Source: CAWJMD01 sp963700925 (GTDB lineage: Bacteria; Actinomycetota; Actinomycetes; Actinomycetales; CAWJMD01). From it: a stretch of DNA of 64,000 bases. Positions 51,502 to 59,512 of this stretch are shown here, in pieces. The position numbers and the translations under genes are program-made. The notes below the pieces were generated by a model. That model saw only the letters and a program-made list of their open reading frames with translations. It did not search any database and was not told the DNA's origin. Numbering within the stretch: the stretch's first letter is position 1; each line of letters starts with the position of its first letter. Where the stretch lies: the NCBI GenBank assembly GCA_963700925.1, contig OY969553.1:1984001-2048000 (forward strand). Direction: 5' to 3'.

Positions 51502-52008
51502 TCAGTCGGCCAGCCGGAAGGCGAGCACGGTCTCCCACTTCTCCAGCTCGGACTCCTCGCTCGGGTCGGTCTCGTACTGCTCGATGCGGCACGCCCAGCG
51601 CCGTCCCTTGGGGGTGTCGGCCACGTCCCAGGTCAAGCCCTGCTCGGCGGCCCAGGTCATGATCGAGTCGCTCGCGCCGAGCAGTCCGTCGGGGTGCCCG
51701 ACGTGGGTCAGCGTGACGTAGCGGCCGGCTGGCAGGACGCCGGAGAACACATCGCCGTCCCCGTCCACAGAGACAGAGACGGGAACGCCAGCCTCGACCT
51801 CCACCTCGTCCTCCATGTCGATGAGGTTGTACTTGAGGAACGGTGCACCGGCGGGCTCGACTCCGCGCTCGGAGAGCCAGCCGAACAGCTCGCCGAACCG
51901 GTCGGCGACCTCGCCGATGGTCTTCATCGTGACGGTCCCCTTGACCGCTACGTAGGGCTGTTCGTCTCGCTCGACGATGCTGGGCTCAGGGTGCCTAGAT
52001 GTGTTCAT
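51502..52008 (-). CDS. GyrI-like small-molecule-binding protein
   Basis: A 168-residue stand-alone GyrI/AraC effector-binding domain: YVAVKGTVTMKTIGEVADRF, then GAPFLKYNLIDMEDEVEVEAGVPV, and PAGRYVTLTHVGHPDGLLGA match the SOUL/GyrI-like fold, which binds amphipathic small molecules. No HTH is fused. ATG at 52008. The gene upstream on the other strand is a methyltransferase fragment. Confidence 0.87.
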   Translation of the reverse strand: MNTSRHPEPSIVERDEQPYVAVKGTVTMKTIGEVADRFGELFGWLSERGVEPAGAPFLKYNLIDMEDEVEVEAGVPVSVSVDGDGDVFSGVLPAGRYVTLTHVGHPDGLLGASDSIMTWAAEQGLTWDVADTPKGRRWACRIEQYETDPSEESELEKWETVLAFRLAD

Positions 52009-52065
52009 TCCAGGGCAGACGGCTCGGGCACGAGAAACTCATCGGCGGCAGGCACAATCGGCGCG

Positions 52066-52240
52066 TGGCGATACCCGATCGAGTGCGCCTCGCAACGCAA
52101 TGCTCAGCACGTGGAGTCAGGGCGACTCGAGATCCGGCAGTCAGAGCTCGACACGATCGACGTGGAGCCCGCCACCTTCGACCTGGCGTTCTCGATCAAC
52201 GTCAACGTCTTCTGGACGAGGGAGCTACCACACCGACGGC
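52066..52240 (+). pseudogene. Fragment of a SAM-dependent methyltransferase
   Basis: The frame reads SQRNAQHVESGRLEIRQSEL then VEPATFDLAFSINVNVFWTR: motif II/III of a class I methyltransferase (acidic loop after the SAM site, and the FDLAFSINVNVFWT strand). The N-terminal SAM-binding glycine motif and everything after FWTRE are missing; the frame runs on into the antisense of the amidohydrolase. No start or stop belongs to it. Only about 55 residues of the enzyme remain. Confidence 0.75.
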
Positions 52241-53442
52241 GGCGGCTCCAGCGAGACGGCAGATCCGTTGCGGTAGACCGCCACGATGCGGTGGATGGCG
52301 TCCGGCTCGGTGAGCGGGTCGCCGGCCACGGCCAACAGGTCGGCGTCGAATCCTGGCGCGATGCGCCCCTTGCGATCGCCGAGACCGCAGACTTCGGCGG
52401 CCACGGAGGTGACGGTGCGCAGCGCAGCCGCCCCGTCCATGCCCAGCTCGCGCAGCTGGGCCGGCGCGTACCGGCAGACGTACGGAGGCTTGAGCGGTGA
52501 GATTCCCGCGTCGGTGGCGGCGGCGATCCGGGCGCCGGCCTCGATCAGGCGCCGGCCATTGGCCAGCATCTGCGGGAGCCGCTGGAGGATCTCCGGCGGG
52601 GGAACGACGCCGTCCACAGGTACCAGTCCGACAGTGGCGCCGAGGACGACCTGCCGGTCGACGATCACGTCCACGAAATCGCCGGGGTCGTCGACGCCGT
52701 CTGCCGACCAGAAGCTCACGTGCTCGATGCCATCGGTCCCTGCGTCAAGGGCGTCGCGGATTGACCCCGTCCCGTGCGCGTGGGCGGTGATCGGCAGGCC
52801 GTGCCGATGGGCTTCGTCGACCGCAGCGGCCAGGACATCGGCGGGGAACTGGGTCGCCTCCTGCCGGCTGCCCGGCGTCATGGTGCCGCCGCTGGCCATG
52901 ATCTTGATGACGTCGACGCCGCGCTCGACGCGTTCGCGCACAGCGCTTCTCACACCCTCGACCGTGGGCTCGGTGCCGCCGCCGAGGAAGTGGCAGTGGC
53001 CGGCCGGGGTGGTGATCGGTGGTCCCGCAGCGAGAATCGTGGGCAGGTCGGGCCGGCCCCGCAGCACGAGCGAGAGGTAGCCGCGGTCACCGAGGTCCCT
53101 CACCGTGGTGACGCCTCCACTCAGTGCGCTCTGCGCGGCCCTGGTCGCGGCCGAGAGGGCTTCCTGCGGTGTGCGAGACGCGAGTGACTGGACCGGGTCG
53201 GCACTCGAGTCGAAGACAAGGTGCACATGAGTGTCGACCAGTCCCGGCATCAGTGTCGCACCGTCGAGATCCACGATCTGCGCGCCGTCAGGAGGCTCGA
53301 CACCGTGTCCGACGGACACGATGGTCCCGCCGTCGACGACGACGACCGGGTCGGCGACGAGTGCGGAGGCCGTGCCGTCGAACAACCACTTCGCTCGCAG
53401 AGCGACCAGGCCGGGTCGCTCGGCGCCGCGCGTCCCGGTCAT
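52225..53442 (-). CDS. Metal-dependent amidohydrolase (imidazolonepropionase/prolidase-like)
   Basis: A 405-residue TIM-barrel hydrolase. Metal ligands: His72 and His74 in LVDTHVHL, probable carboxylated Lys181 in VIKIMASGG, His in ITAHAHGTG, His in IEHVSFWS, and Asp in AATDAGI. The C-terminal GRIAPGFDADLLAVAGDP closes the composite domain. The group includes Xaa-Pro dipeptidases and aryl-amidases. ATG at 53442 lies 15 bases after the alpha/beta-hydrolase stop, so these form an operon. Its 3' end overlaps the methyltransferase remnant. Confidence 0.9.
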   Translation of the reverse strand: MTGTRGAERPGLVALRAKWLFDGTASALVADPVVVVDGGTIVSVGHGVEPPDGAQIVDLDGATLMPGLVDTHVHLVFDSSADPVQSLASRTPQEALSAATRAAQSALSGGVTTVRDLGDRGYLSLVLRGRPDLPTILAAGPPITTPAGHCHFLGGGTEPTVEGVRSAVRERVERGVDVIKIMASGGTMTPGSRQEATQFPADVLAAAVDEAHRHGLPITAHAHGTGSIRDALDAGTDGIEHVSFWSADGVDDPGDFVDVIVDRQVVLGATVGLVPVDGVVPPPEILQRLPQMLANGRRLIEAGARIAAATDAGISPLKPPYVCRYAPAQLRELGMDGAAALRTVTSVAAEVCGLGDRKGRIAPGFDADLLAVAGDPLTEPDAIHRIVAVYRNGSAVSLEPPPSVW

Positions 53443-53457
53443 CGCCGCATCCTCTCG

Positions 53458-54339
53458 TCAGCGAGAGCGGGCCGCGACCGCACGGATCACCTCGGCCAGC
53501 TCCGCGGGGTGCGTCATCACGGTGTTGTGGTTGGACGCGATGTCGACCAGCTGACGATCGGGGCCCGCGACCACGATGTGCTCGACGTCGCTGCGTCGCG
53601 CCGCGTAGAAGCCGTTGTCCGGCAGCACGATCGTGAGCGGGCAGGTGATGTGGTCGTAGACGTCGACGCTGGGATACACGGCGGCGGACGGGTCGCCAGT
53701 CGTGGTGACGGCGATCTCCTCGGTGCTCGGCCGTCGCCGGAGAACGCCTTCGGCCTCGGGCAGGAAGCTGCGGGTCGCCACGGCGCGGACGAGGGCGATG
53801 CTCGCGCCTGCCTCGAGCCAGTCGGTTGCCGAGTCACGGACCCTTTCGTCGATGTACGCCTGCACCTGCTCCTCGTCTGCACGCCACCCGTACCGGAAGG
53901 TGCGGTTGAGCTCGGCGACTGCTTCGGGCGTCCGAAAGCCTGCGTACACCGCGGCTGCGGTGTCGCGGTCGTCGAGCACCAACCCGTCAACGACGCACAA
54001 GGCGGCGGGCGTGACGAGGCCGGCAGCGGTAGCGGCCGTGACCGCGTAGCCGCCGGTGGAGTGCCCCACCAGCACCGGGTGCTCCCATCCGAGAGCCTCC
54101 ACGATCGTGCCGAGGTCCCGCCAGTACTGCTCGGCGGTGGCGGACTCCGCCGTACTGTGGCCATGGCCCCGCAGATCCACGGCGACGACCTCGTGCTCTG
54201 GAAGCAGGTAGGCGACGACCTCGTCCCACGCGGCGGCGTTGTGGCCGCTTCCATGCACCAGGAGTACCTGAGGGCCGCGCCCGCCGTGGTCCACAACGGC
54301 CAGCTCGCCACCCTCGACGGGTACCAGCCTCTCCGCCAT
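53458..54339 (-). CDS. Alpha/beta-fold hydrolase
   Basis: A 293-residue hydrolase. Oxyanion-side LLVHGSGHNAAAW, nucleophile Ser94 in VGHSTGGY, a cap helix region, and the catalytic His probably in IASNHNTVMTHPAEL near the end. DLRGHGHS is the conserved strand-4 motif. Substrate unknown. ATG at 54339 fits the family start; the frame's upstream part has no ribosome site. First gene of the pair with the amidohydrolase. Confidence 0.88.
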   Translation of the reverse strand: MAERLVPVEGGELAVVDHGGRGPQVLLVHGSGHNAAAWDEVVAYLLPEHEVVAVDLRGHGHSTAESATAEQYWRDLGTIVEALGWEHPVLVGHSTGGYAVTAATAAGLVTPAALCVVDGLVLDDRDTAAAVYAGFRTPEAVAELNRTFRYGWRADEEQVQAYIDERVRDSATDWLEAGASIALVRAVATRSFLPEAEGVLRRRPSTEEIAVTTTGDPSAAVYPSVDVYDHITCPLTIVLPDNGFYAARRSDVEHIVVAGPDRQLVDIASNHNTVMTHPAELAEVIRAVAARSR

Positions 54340-54447
54340 GCACTTGAGCCTAACGGCCTGTTTCGGCCTGTAGGCAGGTGCGTCCGGCTGCTTCCAGGTC
54401 ACACCGCACGCTGCTCTCCTGGGCCAGCGTGGAGATCCCCCTTCGGG

Positions 54448-55698
54448 TCATGTCGGGGCCAGCGGCTCGGATCGCTCGTCGGCGTGGGCGATGTGCGCGA
54501 GCTGGCGCCAGATCAGCACGACGAACACGGCGGAGCCGGCGAACGCGAACCAGAAGGGAGCCGTGAGGCCGAAGTGCTGGGCGAGCACCCCGCCGATCCC
54601 CGACCCGACCACCAGGCCACCGAAGACGCCGACGAGGTTGACGCTGCCTACACGTCCCTGCAGTTCCTGTGGCACCGCGCGCTGCCGGACGGTGACGGAC
54701 GTCGTCCCCCAGACGAATGCGTGTGCGCCGAAGACGAAGAAGACCGGCATCGCGACCCACGGGCTCGTGGTGAGGGCGAGCGCGAGGTGCGTCAGCGTCT
54801 CGATCACCAGGCCGATGCGCATCAGGTCACCCAGGCTCACCCTGCGCGTGATCCAGCCATAGCAGAAGGTGCCTGCGAGTCCGCCCACGGCGCTGACGGT
54901 GGTCACGAGGCCGAAGCCGATCTCCCCCAGGCCAAGTCGGCGCGTGGCGTAGAGAACGAGTACCGACCAGGCGGCCCCGAACGTGATGTTGAAGGTGAAG
55001 ATCGTCAGCACCAGGGTGCGCACGGCCGCGTGGTGCAGCACCCATCGGAACCCCTCTGCGATGTCATGCCGCAGATGTGAGGTGCGCTCGGGGTCTCGGC
55101 CGTGTGGTGGCAGCGCGATGCGGGTGACGAGCACCGCGCCGAGGGCGACGACGACCGCCTGCGCCCCGAAGGCCCAGGCCGCGCCGATGGTGAACAGCGC
55201 AGCCCCGATCGGTGGCCCCGCGAGCTGGTTCACCGTGATGAAGCCCGACTGCAAGCGGGAGTTGGCCACCGCCAGGTCGTTCCGGTGCACGAGCATCGGC
55301 AACAGCGTCTGAGAGCTGTTGTCCGCGAAGACTTCTGCCGTGGCGAGCACGAACAGCGCAGCCAGCACCACGACGATGGATACCTGCTCGGTCAGGACGG
55401 CGACCGTCAGCACGGCGAGCACCACGGCACGTCCGAGGTCGACGCTCACCACGATGAGTCGGCGGTCCAGACGATCGGTCAGCGCTCCCGCGACGAGGCC
55501 GAACAGCAGAGGCGGCAGCCACTGAACCGTTGCGGCGAGCGCCACCAGGAAGGCGTCGCGCGTCAGGGACGCGACGAGCAGCGGTCCGGCCGCGATCGCG
55601 ATGCCGTCGCCCAGGTTCGTCAACCACGACGAGGCGATCAGCCAGCGGAACCCGACCCCGAGCCGCGCGGGGACGAGGACTTCGGCGAGGCGGCTCAC
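54448..55698 (-). CDS. Major facilitator superfamily exporter (MFS_3)
   Basis: A 416-residue MFS transporter. WLTNLGDGIAIAAGPLLVAS opens helix 1, VAGALTDRLDRRLIVVSVDL is the loop 2-3 signature, and ADNSSQTLLPMLVHRNDLAV AN matches the enterobactin-exporter-like MFS_3 group. Start GTG at 55698 without a clear ribosome site. It lies upstream of the alpha/beta-hydrolase on the same strand with a gap of 108 bases. Confidence 0.88.
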   Translation of the reverse strand: MSRLAEVLVPARLGVGFRWLIASSWLTNLGDGIAIAAGPLLVASLTRDAFLVALAATVQWLPPLLFGLVAGALTDRLDRRLIVVSVDLGRAVVLAVLTVAVLTEQVSIVVVLAALFVLATAEVFADNSSQTLLPMLVHRNDLAVANSRLQSGFITVNQLAGPPIGAALFTIGAAWAFGAQAVVVALGAVLVTRIALPPHGRDPERTSHLRHDIAEGFRWVLHHAAVRTLVLTIFTFNITFGAAWSVLVLYATRRLGLGEIGFGLVTTVSAVGGLAGTFCYGWITRRVSLGDLMRIGLVIETLTHLALALTTSPWVAMPVFFVFGAHAFVWGTTSVTVRQRAVPQELQGRVGSVNLVGVFGGLVVGSGIGGVLAQHFGLTAPFWFAFAGSAVFVVLIWRQLAHIAHADERSEPLAPT

Positions 55699-55769
55699 AA
55701 GGCGATCAGCCTAGACGCCGGTACGCCTACGGGACTGCTGGATTACGGTGCGGCGGACGGCGACGCGCG

Positions 55770-56129
55770 TCAGGGCAGTTTTCGGCGTCCGGCGAAACCG
55801 AGGTCGGCACGGTGGTACCAACCGAGCTCCCGGTCGCCTTCGAGCCAGCACAGCAGGACGTCCGCGCCGTCGAGCTCGCTCGGGAAGTCCAGCAGCAGGG
55901 GCGCCAGGCCCTTCAGCTCCGCGCCGCTGTCCTGCACGAGGGTCAGCAGCTCGTCCATCCGGGCCTGCGCCGCCTTGAGCTCGGGCAAGCCGCCCAGGGA
56001 CGTCGGTGTTCCGCCGCGCGTGGCGGTGGCCAGCTCTGCCGCGCCGGCCCGAAGACCAACGATCTCGTCAAGGAGCGGCAGCAGTCGCTGCACCTCGGCG
56101 GCGGCCTCGTCGATCGTGAACGGAGGCAT
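55770..56129 (-). CDS. DUF2203 protein
   Basis: A 119-residue protein: FTIDEAAAEVQRLLPLLDEI at the N-terminus forms a helix pair, and ADVLLCWLEGDRELGWYHRA DLGFAGRR is the diagnostic DUF2203 C-terminus. Function unknown; it is likely a small helical cytoplasmic protein. ATG at 56129 has GGAGG absent on this strand, so the start is by homology. Confidence 0.85.
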   Translation of the reverse strand: MPPFTIDEAAAEVQRLLPLLDEIVGLRAGAAELATATRGGTPTSLGGLPELKAAQARMDELLTLVQDSGAELKGLAPLLLDFPSELDGADVLLCWLEGDRELGWYHRADLGFAGRRKLP

Positions 56130-56184
56130 GCACCCAGCGTCCCAGACCCGCTTGCTCGCCTCACCCACACGCCCCCTGTGACGG

Positions 56185-56233
56185 GCTCACGCAGCCCACA
56201 CGATTCGGCGTGAACTGCGTGGGCTGGGTGAGC
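56185..56233 (-). terminator. Hairpin after the VOC gene
   Basis: GCTCACGCAGCCCAC (56185-56199) pairs with GTGGGCTGGGTGAGC (56219-56233), 14 of 15 bases, with a 19-base loop. It lies downstream of the VOC gene stop at 56300. Confidence 0.6.
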
Positions 56234-56299
56234 ACTCCACAGGCGACATGTCGGTGAGATGAGCAACGGGGGGGTCGGACGTGTGGGGCGCCGGCTGGC

Positions 56300-56686
56300 T
56301 CAGGCCACGCAGAACTCGTTGCCCTCGGGGTCGAGCATCACGATGTGGCCGAGGTGCTCGCCGCCGTAGTAGTCCTCGCGCACGAATCTCGCCCCAGCAG
56401 CCACCAGCTCGTCGACCTTCGCGCGGATCAGCTGCTCTCGCTCGGCCATGTCCCAGGGCGGTTCGCCCGCTACGCGGATGTCGATGTGCAGGCGGTTCTT
56501 GGACGTCTTGGCCTCCGGCACCTTGAGGAACCCGATGGCCGGGCCCTTGCCGTCCGGGTCGATGATCGAAGCGCTTTCGTCGTCTCCGTATCCCGGCTCG
56601 TCCACGTACCCGAGCGCCTTCGCCCAGAAGGCAGCAAGCAGGCGCGGATCGGCAGCGTCGCCGCCGAGCGTCCAGTGTGTCGCCAT
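56300..56686 (-). CDS. VOC-fold (glyoxalase-like) protein
   Basis: A 128-residue vicinal-oxygen-chelate protein: WTLGGDAADPRLLAAFWAKA, LGYVDEPGY, NRLHIDIRV (metal-ligand His) and GHIVMLDPEGNEFCVA (ligand Glu in the terminal D-P-E-G-N-E-F motif). Two half-modules are present. Members act as lyases, dioxygenases or antibiotic-binding proteins; no specific call is possible. ATG at 56686. Confidence 0.88.
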   Translation of the reverse strand: MATHWTLGGDAADPRLLAAFWAKALGYVDEPGYGDDESASIIDPDGKGPAIGFLKVPEAKTSKNRLHIDIRVAGEPPWDMAEREQLIRAKVDELVAAGARFVREDYYGGEHLGHIVMLDPEGNEFCVA

Positions 56687-56716
56687 GCACGAGAGCCTAT
56701 GCATGGCCGAACGCGG

Positions 56717-57526
56717 TCACACCTCCGCCGCTGCGTGCGTGGCGTAGGCCGACACCAACACGTCAGCCAGTTCGAGGAACCGTCCGAACGACACGTCATC
56801 GACGGAGGCGATCGGCTGTGCAGGTGTCCACGAGTTCATGAACACGGCTGCGGCGTAGGCGTTCAACCCGTCCGCGCGGACAGGTGCAGCCCGCCAGGCC
56901 ACGCCCAGCCGATCCAGGCCCTGCTGGACGAGTTGCTGGGTGATGCCGGGCAGCGAGGGGGCGGAGGGCCAGACCACAGTTCCGTCGGGCGCCTGCAGGG
57001 CCACGTTCCAGATCGACCCCTCGGACACCTCACCCGTTGGCGTGGTGAAGACGACGTCGTCGTATCCGTCCGATCTGGCTTGTCGCACATGCAGTGTCAG
57101 ACCGAGGGTGTCGGCGTTCTTGACGTGCGGGAGGAAGCGTTCGAACGGCACGCTGCGCACCCGCATCGGTGGCGCGGCCCAGCTCACGAGTGGCGACGTG
57201 CGCACCAGCACCGAGGGCTCGACGGCCGCCCCGGACAGCAGCGCAGACCCGTCGGCCGTGAACAGCGTCATCTGCGCTGAGGCGTCGCCGTCACCGTGCC
57301 GCAGGGCGTGACGCAACAGGCTGCGCAGGCGGTCCCGCGCCGGAGCCACCCCGAACAGCTCCTGCGCGCTCGTGGTCAGACGGTCGAGGTGCAGGTCCAG
57401 CCCGACCACCCGGCTCGCCCGTACCTGCATCGACGTGTAGTGCGCGTAGCCGCCGAAGGCGAGAGGGGCGAGCTGTTCGGCCGTCGCCGTCCGGCCGTCG
57501 ATCTCCGTCACGAACACCCACGCCAC
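56717..57526 (-). CDS. Aminotransferase class IV (D-amino acid / branched-chain type)
   Basis: A 269-residue fold-type IV PLP enzyme. Lys136 in FLPHVKNADTLGL binds PLP; GEVSEGSIWNVALQ is the SEgs-n-N motif; SLPGITQQLVQQGLDRLGV is the phosphate-binding turn. It could be a D-amino acid transaminase or 4-amino-4-deoxychorismate lyase-like enzyme. GTG at 57526 is chosen by homology; there is no ribosome site. Its 5' end is overlapped for 236 bases by the tail of the EamA gene in another frame. Confidence 0.85.
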   Translation of the reverse strand: MAWVFVTEIDGRTATAEQLAPLAFGGYAHYTSMQVRASRVVGLDLHLDRLTTSAQELFGVAPARDRLRSLLRHALRHGDGDASAQMTLFTADGSALLSGAAVEPSVLVRTSPLVSWAAPPMRVRSVPFERFLPHVKNADTLGLTLHVRQARSDGYDDVVFTTPTGEVSEGSIWNVALQAPDGTVVWPSAPSLPGITQQLVQQGLDRLGVAWRAAPVRADGLNAYAAAVFMNSWTPAQPIASVDDVSFGRFLELADVLVSAYATHAAAEV

Positions 57527-58424
57527 GATAGGCGTCCGACGGTGCGGATGGTTCGGACGGTTCAGACGCAGGACGGCGCCGCCGCACGCTCGTCGCAACT
57601 CCGGCGAGAAGTAGTGTGCCCCCGGCGATCTCGAGCCACGTGGGCACCTCGCGAAGCGCGGCCCACGCCGCGAGCATGCCGACCACTGGCACGAGCATCG
57701 TGAAGGGCACCACCGAGCCGGCCGGGTAGCGGGCGAGCAGCGTGTTCCAGAGGCCGTAGCCGAGCAGTGAGGCGAGCCATGCGGTGAACACGGCCGAACC
57801 GACGGCCAACGGTGTCAGGTGAGTGAGAGCGTGGACGATCGCGTCGCGGCCCTCGAACACCCACGACAGCGCGGCGAGCGGCACGGGGACGACGAGGCCC
57901 GACCAGACCACGAGCGACAGGCCGGAGCTCGCCTTGATGCGACGCGACATGACGTTGCCGATGGCCCACGAGAGCGCGGCGGCGACCACCAGCAGCAGCG
58001 GCAGCAGTGGTGCCACGGCCGTACGGCCGAAGGCGACGACGGCGAGGCCGACCACCCCGACCACGACGCCGGCGACCTGCCCCCTCGTCGCATGCTCCCT
58101 CAGGAAGACGCTCGAGAGCACCACGGTGAAGAGGACCTGTGCCTGCAGCACCAGGGGCGTGAGGCCCGCGGGCATCCCGAGGTGCATGGCAACGTAGACC
58201 AGGCTGAACTGGCCGAGGCTCATGAACACGCCGATGAGCACCACCCACCGCCAGCCGACTCCAGGGCGTGGCACGAAGAAGACGGCCGGCAGGGCGACCA
58301 GCACGAAGCGCATGGCGACGAACAGCAGCGGCGGGACGACGGCCAGGCCGGCGTCGATGGCGATGAAGTTGCTGCCCCACAGGACGGCGACGAGCAGGGC
58401 CAGCCCGATGTCGCGCGGGGTCAT
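57291..58424 (-). CDS. EamA transporter with abnormal C-terminal extension
   Basis: A 377-residue frame whose first 290 residues are a ten-helix DMT exporter (LLVAVLWGSNFIAIDAGLAV, then LPLLLVVAAALSWAIGNVMS and VPFTMLVPVVGMLAAWAALR). After RRRRPASEPSEPS about 85 further residues of Gly/Arg/Pro-rich text follow, running inside the aminotransferase gene in a different frame. The family normally ends near 290-300, so the natural stop appears lost by an indel near 57560. ATG at 58424. Divergent from a LysR gene, the usual partner. Confidence 0.85.
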   Translation of the reverse strand: MTPRDIGLALLVAVLWGSNFIAIDAGLAVVPPLLFVAMRFVLVALPAVFFVPRPGVGWRWVVLIGVFMSLGQFSLVYVAMHLGMPAGLTPLVLQAQVLFTVVLSSVFLREHATRGQVAGVVVGVVGLAVVAFGRTAVAPLLPLLLVVAAALSWAIGNVMSRRIKASSGLSLVVWSGLVVPVPLAALSWVFEGRDAIVHALTHLTPLAVGSAVFTAWLASLLGYGLWNTLLARYPAGSVVPFTMLVPVVGMLAAWAALREVPTWLEIAGGTLLLAGVATSVRRRRPASEPSEPSAPSDAYRGVGVRDGDRRPDGDGRTARPSRLRRLRALHVDAGTGEPGGRAGPAPRPSDHERAGAVRGGSGAGPPAQPVASRPAAR

Positions 58425-58495
58425 CGAGAGGTCACGCTCTCCACCCTGCGCGACACAACCGTGAAGATCCAGCAAACGATTCTGCCGGCCACGCG

Positions 58496-58508
58496 GTAGC
58501 GTTGCTAC
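58496..58508. promoter_or_regulatory. Short inverted repeat at the LysR start
   Basis: GTAGC-GTT-GCTAC directly precedes ATG 58509. It could be an autoregulatory LysR site or an mRNA hairpin that masks the start; there is no ribosome site. Confidence 0.4.
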
Positions 58509-59420
58509 ATGCTCGATGTCATCGCCCTGCGCTCCCTGGTCGCCGTGAACAGGTCGGGCTCGGTCGCCGCGGCGGCCGACAGCCTGGGCTACACCCCGTC
58601 CGCCGTGTCGCAGCAGATCAAGAAGCTCGAGGCCCAGTCGGGTGTGAACCTGCTGGAGAAGTTCGGTCGGGGCGTGATGCTGACCGAAGCGGGCCGGCTG
58701 CTCGTCGGGCGCGCCGACGAGCTCCTCCGGCGGATGGAGGAGATCACGTCGGGCCTGCATGCCGGCTCGGGCACCCTGGCGGGACAGCTGCGGGTCGCGA
58801 CCTTCGCGACCGGGTGCCGCGGTCTGGTGGCCGGGGCGTTGGCGCAGCTGCACGGCACCGCCCCCGACCTGGACGTCTCGCTGGTGGACGCCGAGCCCTG
58901 GGACGGCGTCGATCTGGTCGCGTCAGGGCAGGTCGACCTGGCCGTCGTCCACAACTGGGAGCCGATCCCTCTCACGGTGCCCGTCCACGTCGACAGCCGC
59001 CTGCTCGGTATCGACCGGGCCGACGTGCTCGTGCACCGCGGGCATCCTCTGGCCGGGCGATCCTGGGTGAGGCCGCGCGACCTCGCGGGTGAGCGGTGGG
59101 TCAGCGTGAGCGAGGGGTCGATCTGCCACCAGTGGCTGACGTGGATGCTGCACGAGGTGGGCGTCGAGCCCCAGATCGCCTACTACGCAGCGGAGTTCGC
59201 CAGCCATGTCGAGCTCGTCACGCACGGGGTCGCGACCGCCCTGGTGCCGCGCCTCGGTCGCGGGGCGCTCCCGCGCCAGGTGGTCGCCGTGCCGGTGCGC
59301 GAGCCGGTTCCCACGCGGCTGGTCACCGCCCTGTGGCGCCGCAGCATGTCGTCGAGCCCCACGCTGCAAGCGGGCCTCGAGGCCCTGACCGACGTGGCCC
59401 GGACACGCCTGGAGTCCTGA
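58509..59420 (+). CDS. LysR-family regulator
   Basis: A 303-residue LTTR. HTH at 1-60: LDVIALRSLVAVNRSGSVAA then LGYTPSAVSQQIKKLEAQSG; the substrate-binding domain spans 90-300 with LRVATFATGCRGLVAGALAQ and HVELVTHGVATALVPRLGRG. It is divergent from the EamA exporter over 84 bases and is its probable activator. ATG at 58509. Confidence 0.93.
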   Translation: MLDVIALRSLVAVNRSGSVAAAADSLGYTPSAVSQQIKKLEAQSGVNLLEKFGRGVMLTEAGRLLVGRADELLRRMEEITSGLHAGSGTLAGQLRVATFATGCRGLVAGALAQLHGTAPDLDVSLVDAEPWDGVDLVASGQVDLAVVHNWEPIPLTVPVHVDSRLLGIDRADVLVHRGHPLAGRSWVRPRDLAGERWVSVSEGSICHQWLTWMLHEVGVEPQIAYYAAEFASHVELVTHGVATALVPRLGRGALPRQVVAVPVREPVPTRLVTALWRRSMSSSPTLQAGLEALTDVARTRLES

Positions 59421-59512
59421 CGCGGCGCCTGCCGACTCGGGGCGGACTGTGCCTGGACTACTGGGGCGGCCGCGGTGGTTGGCATCTGCGACCGAACCAG
59501 GAGGTGAGCGCG

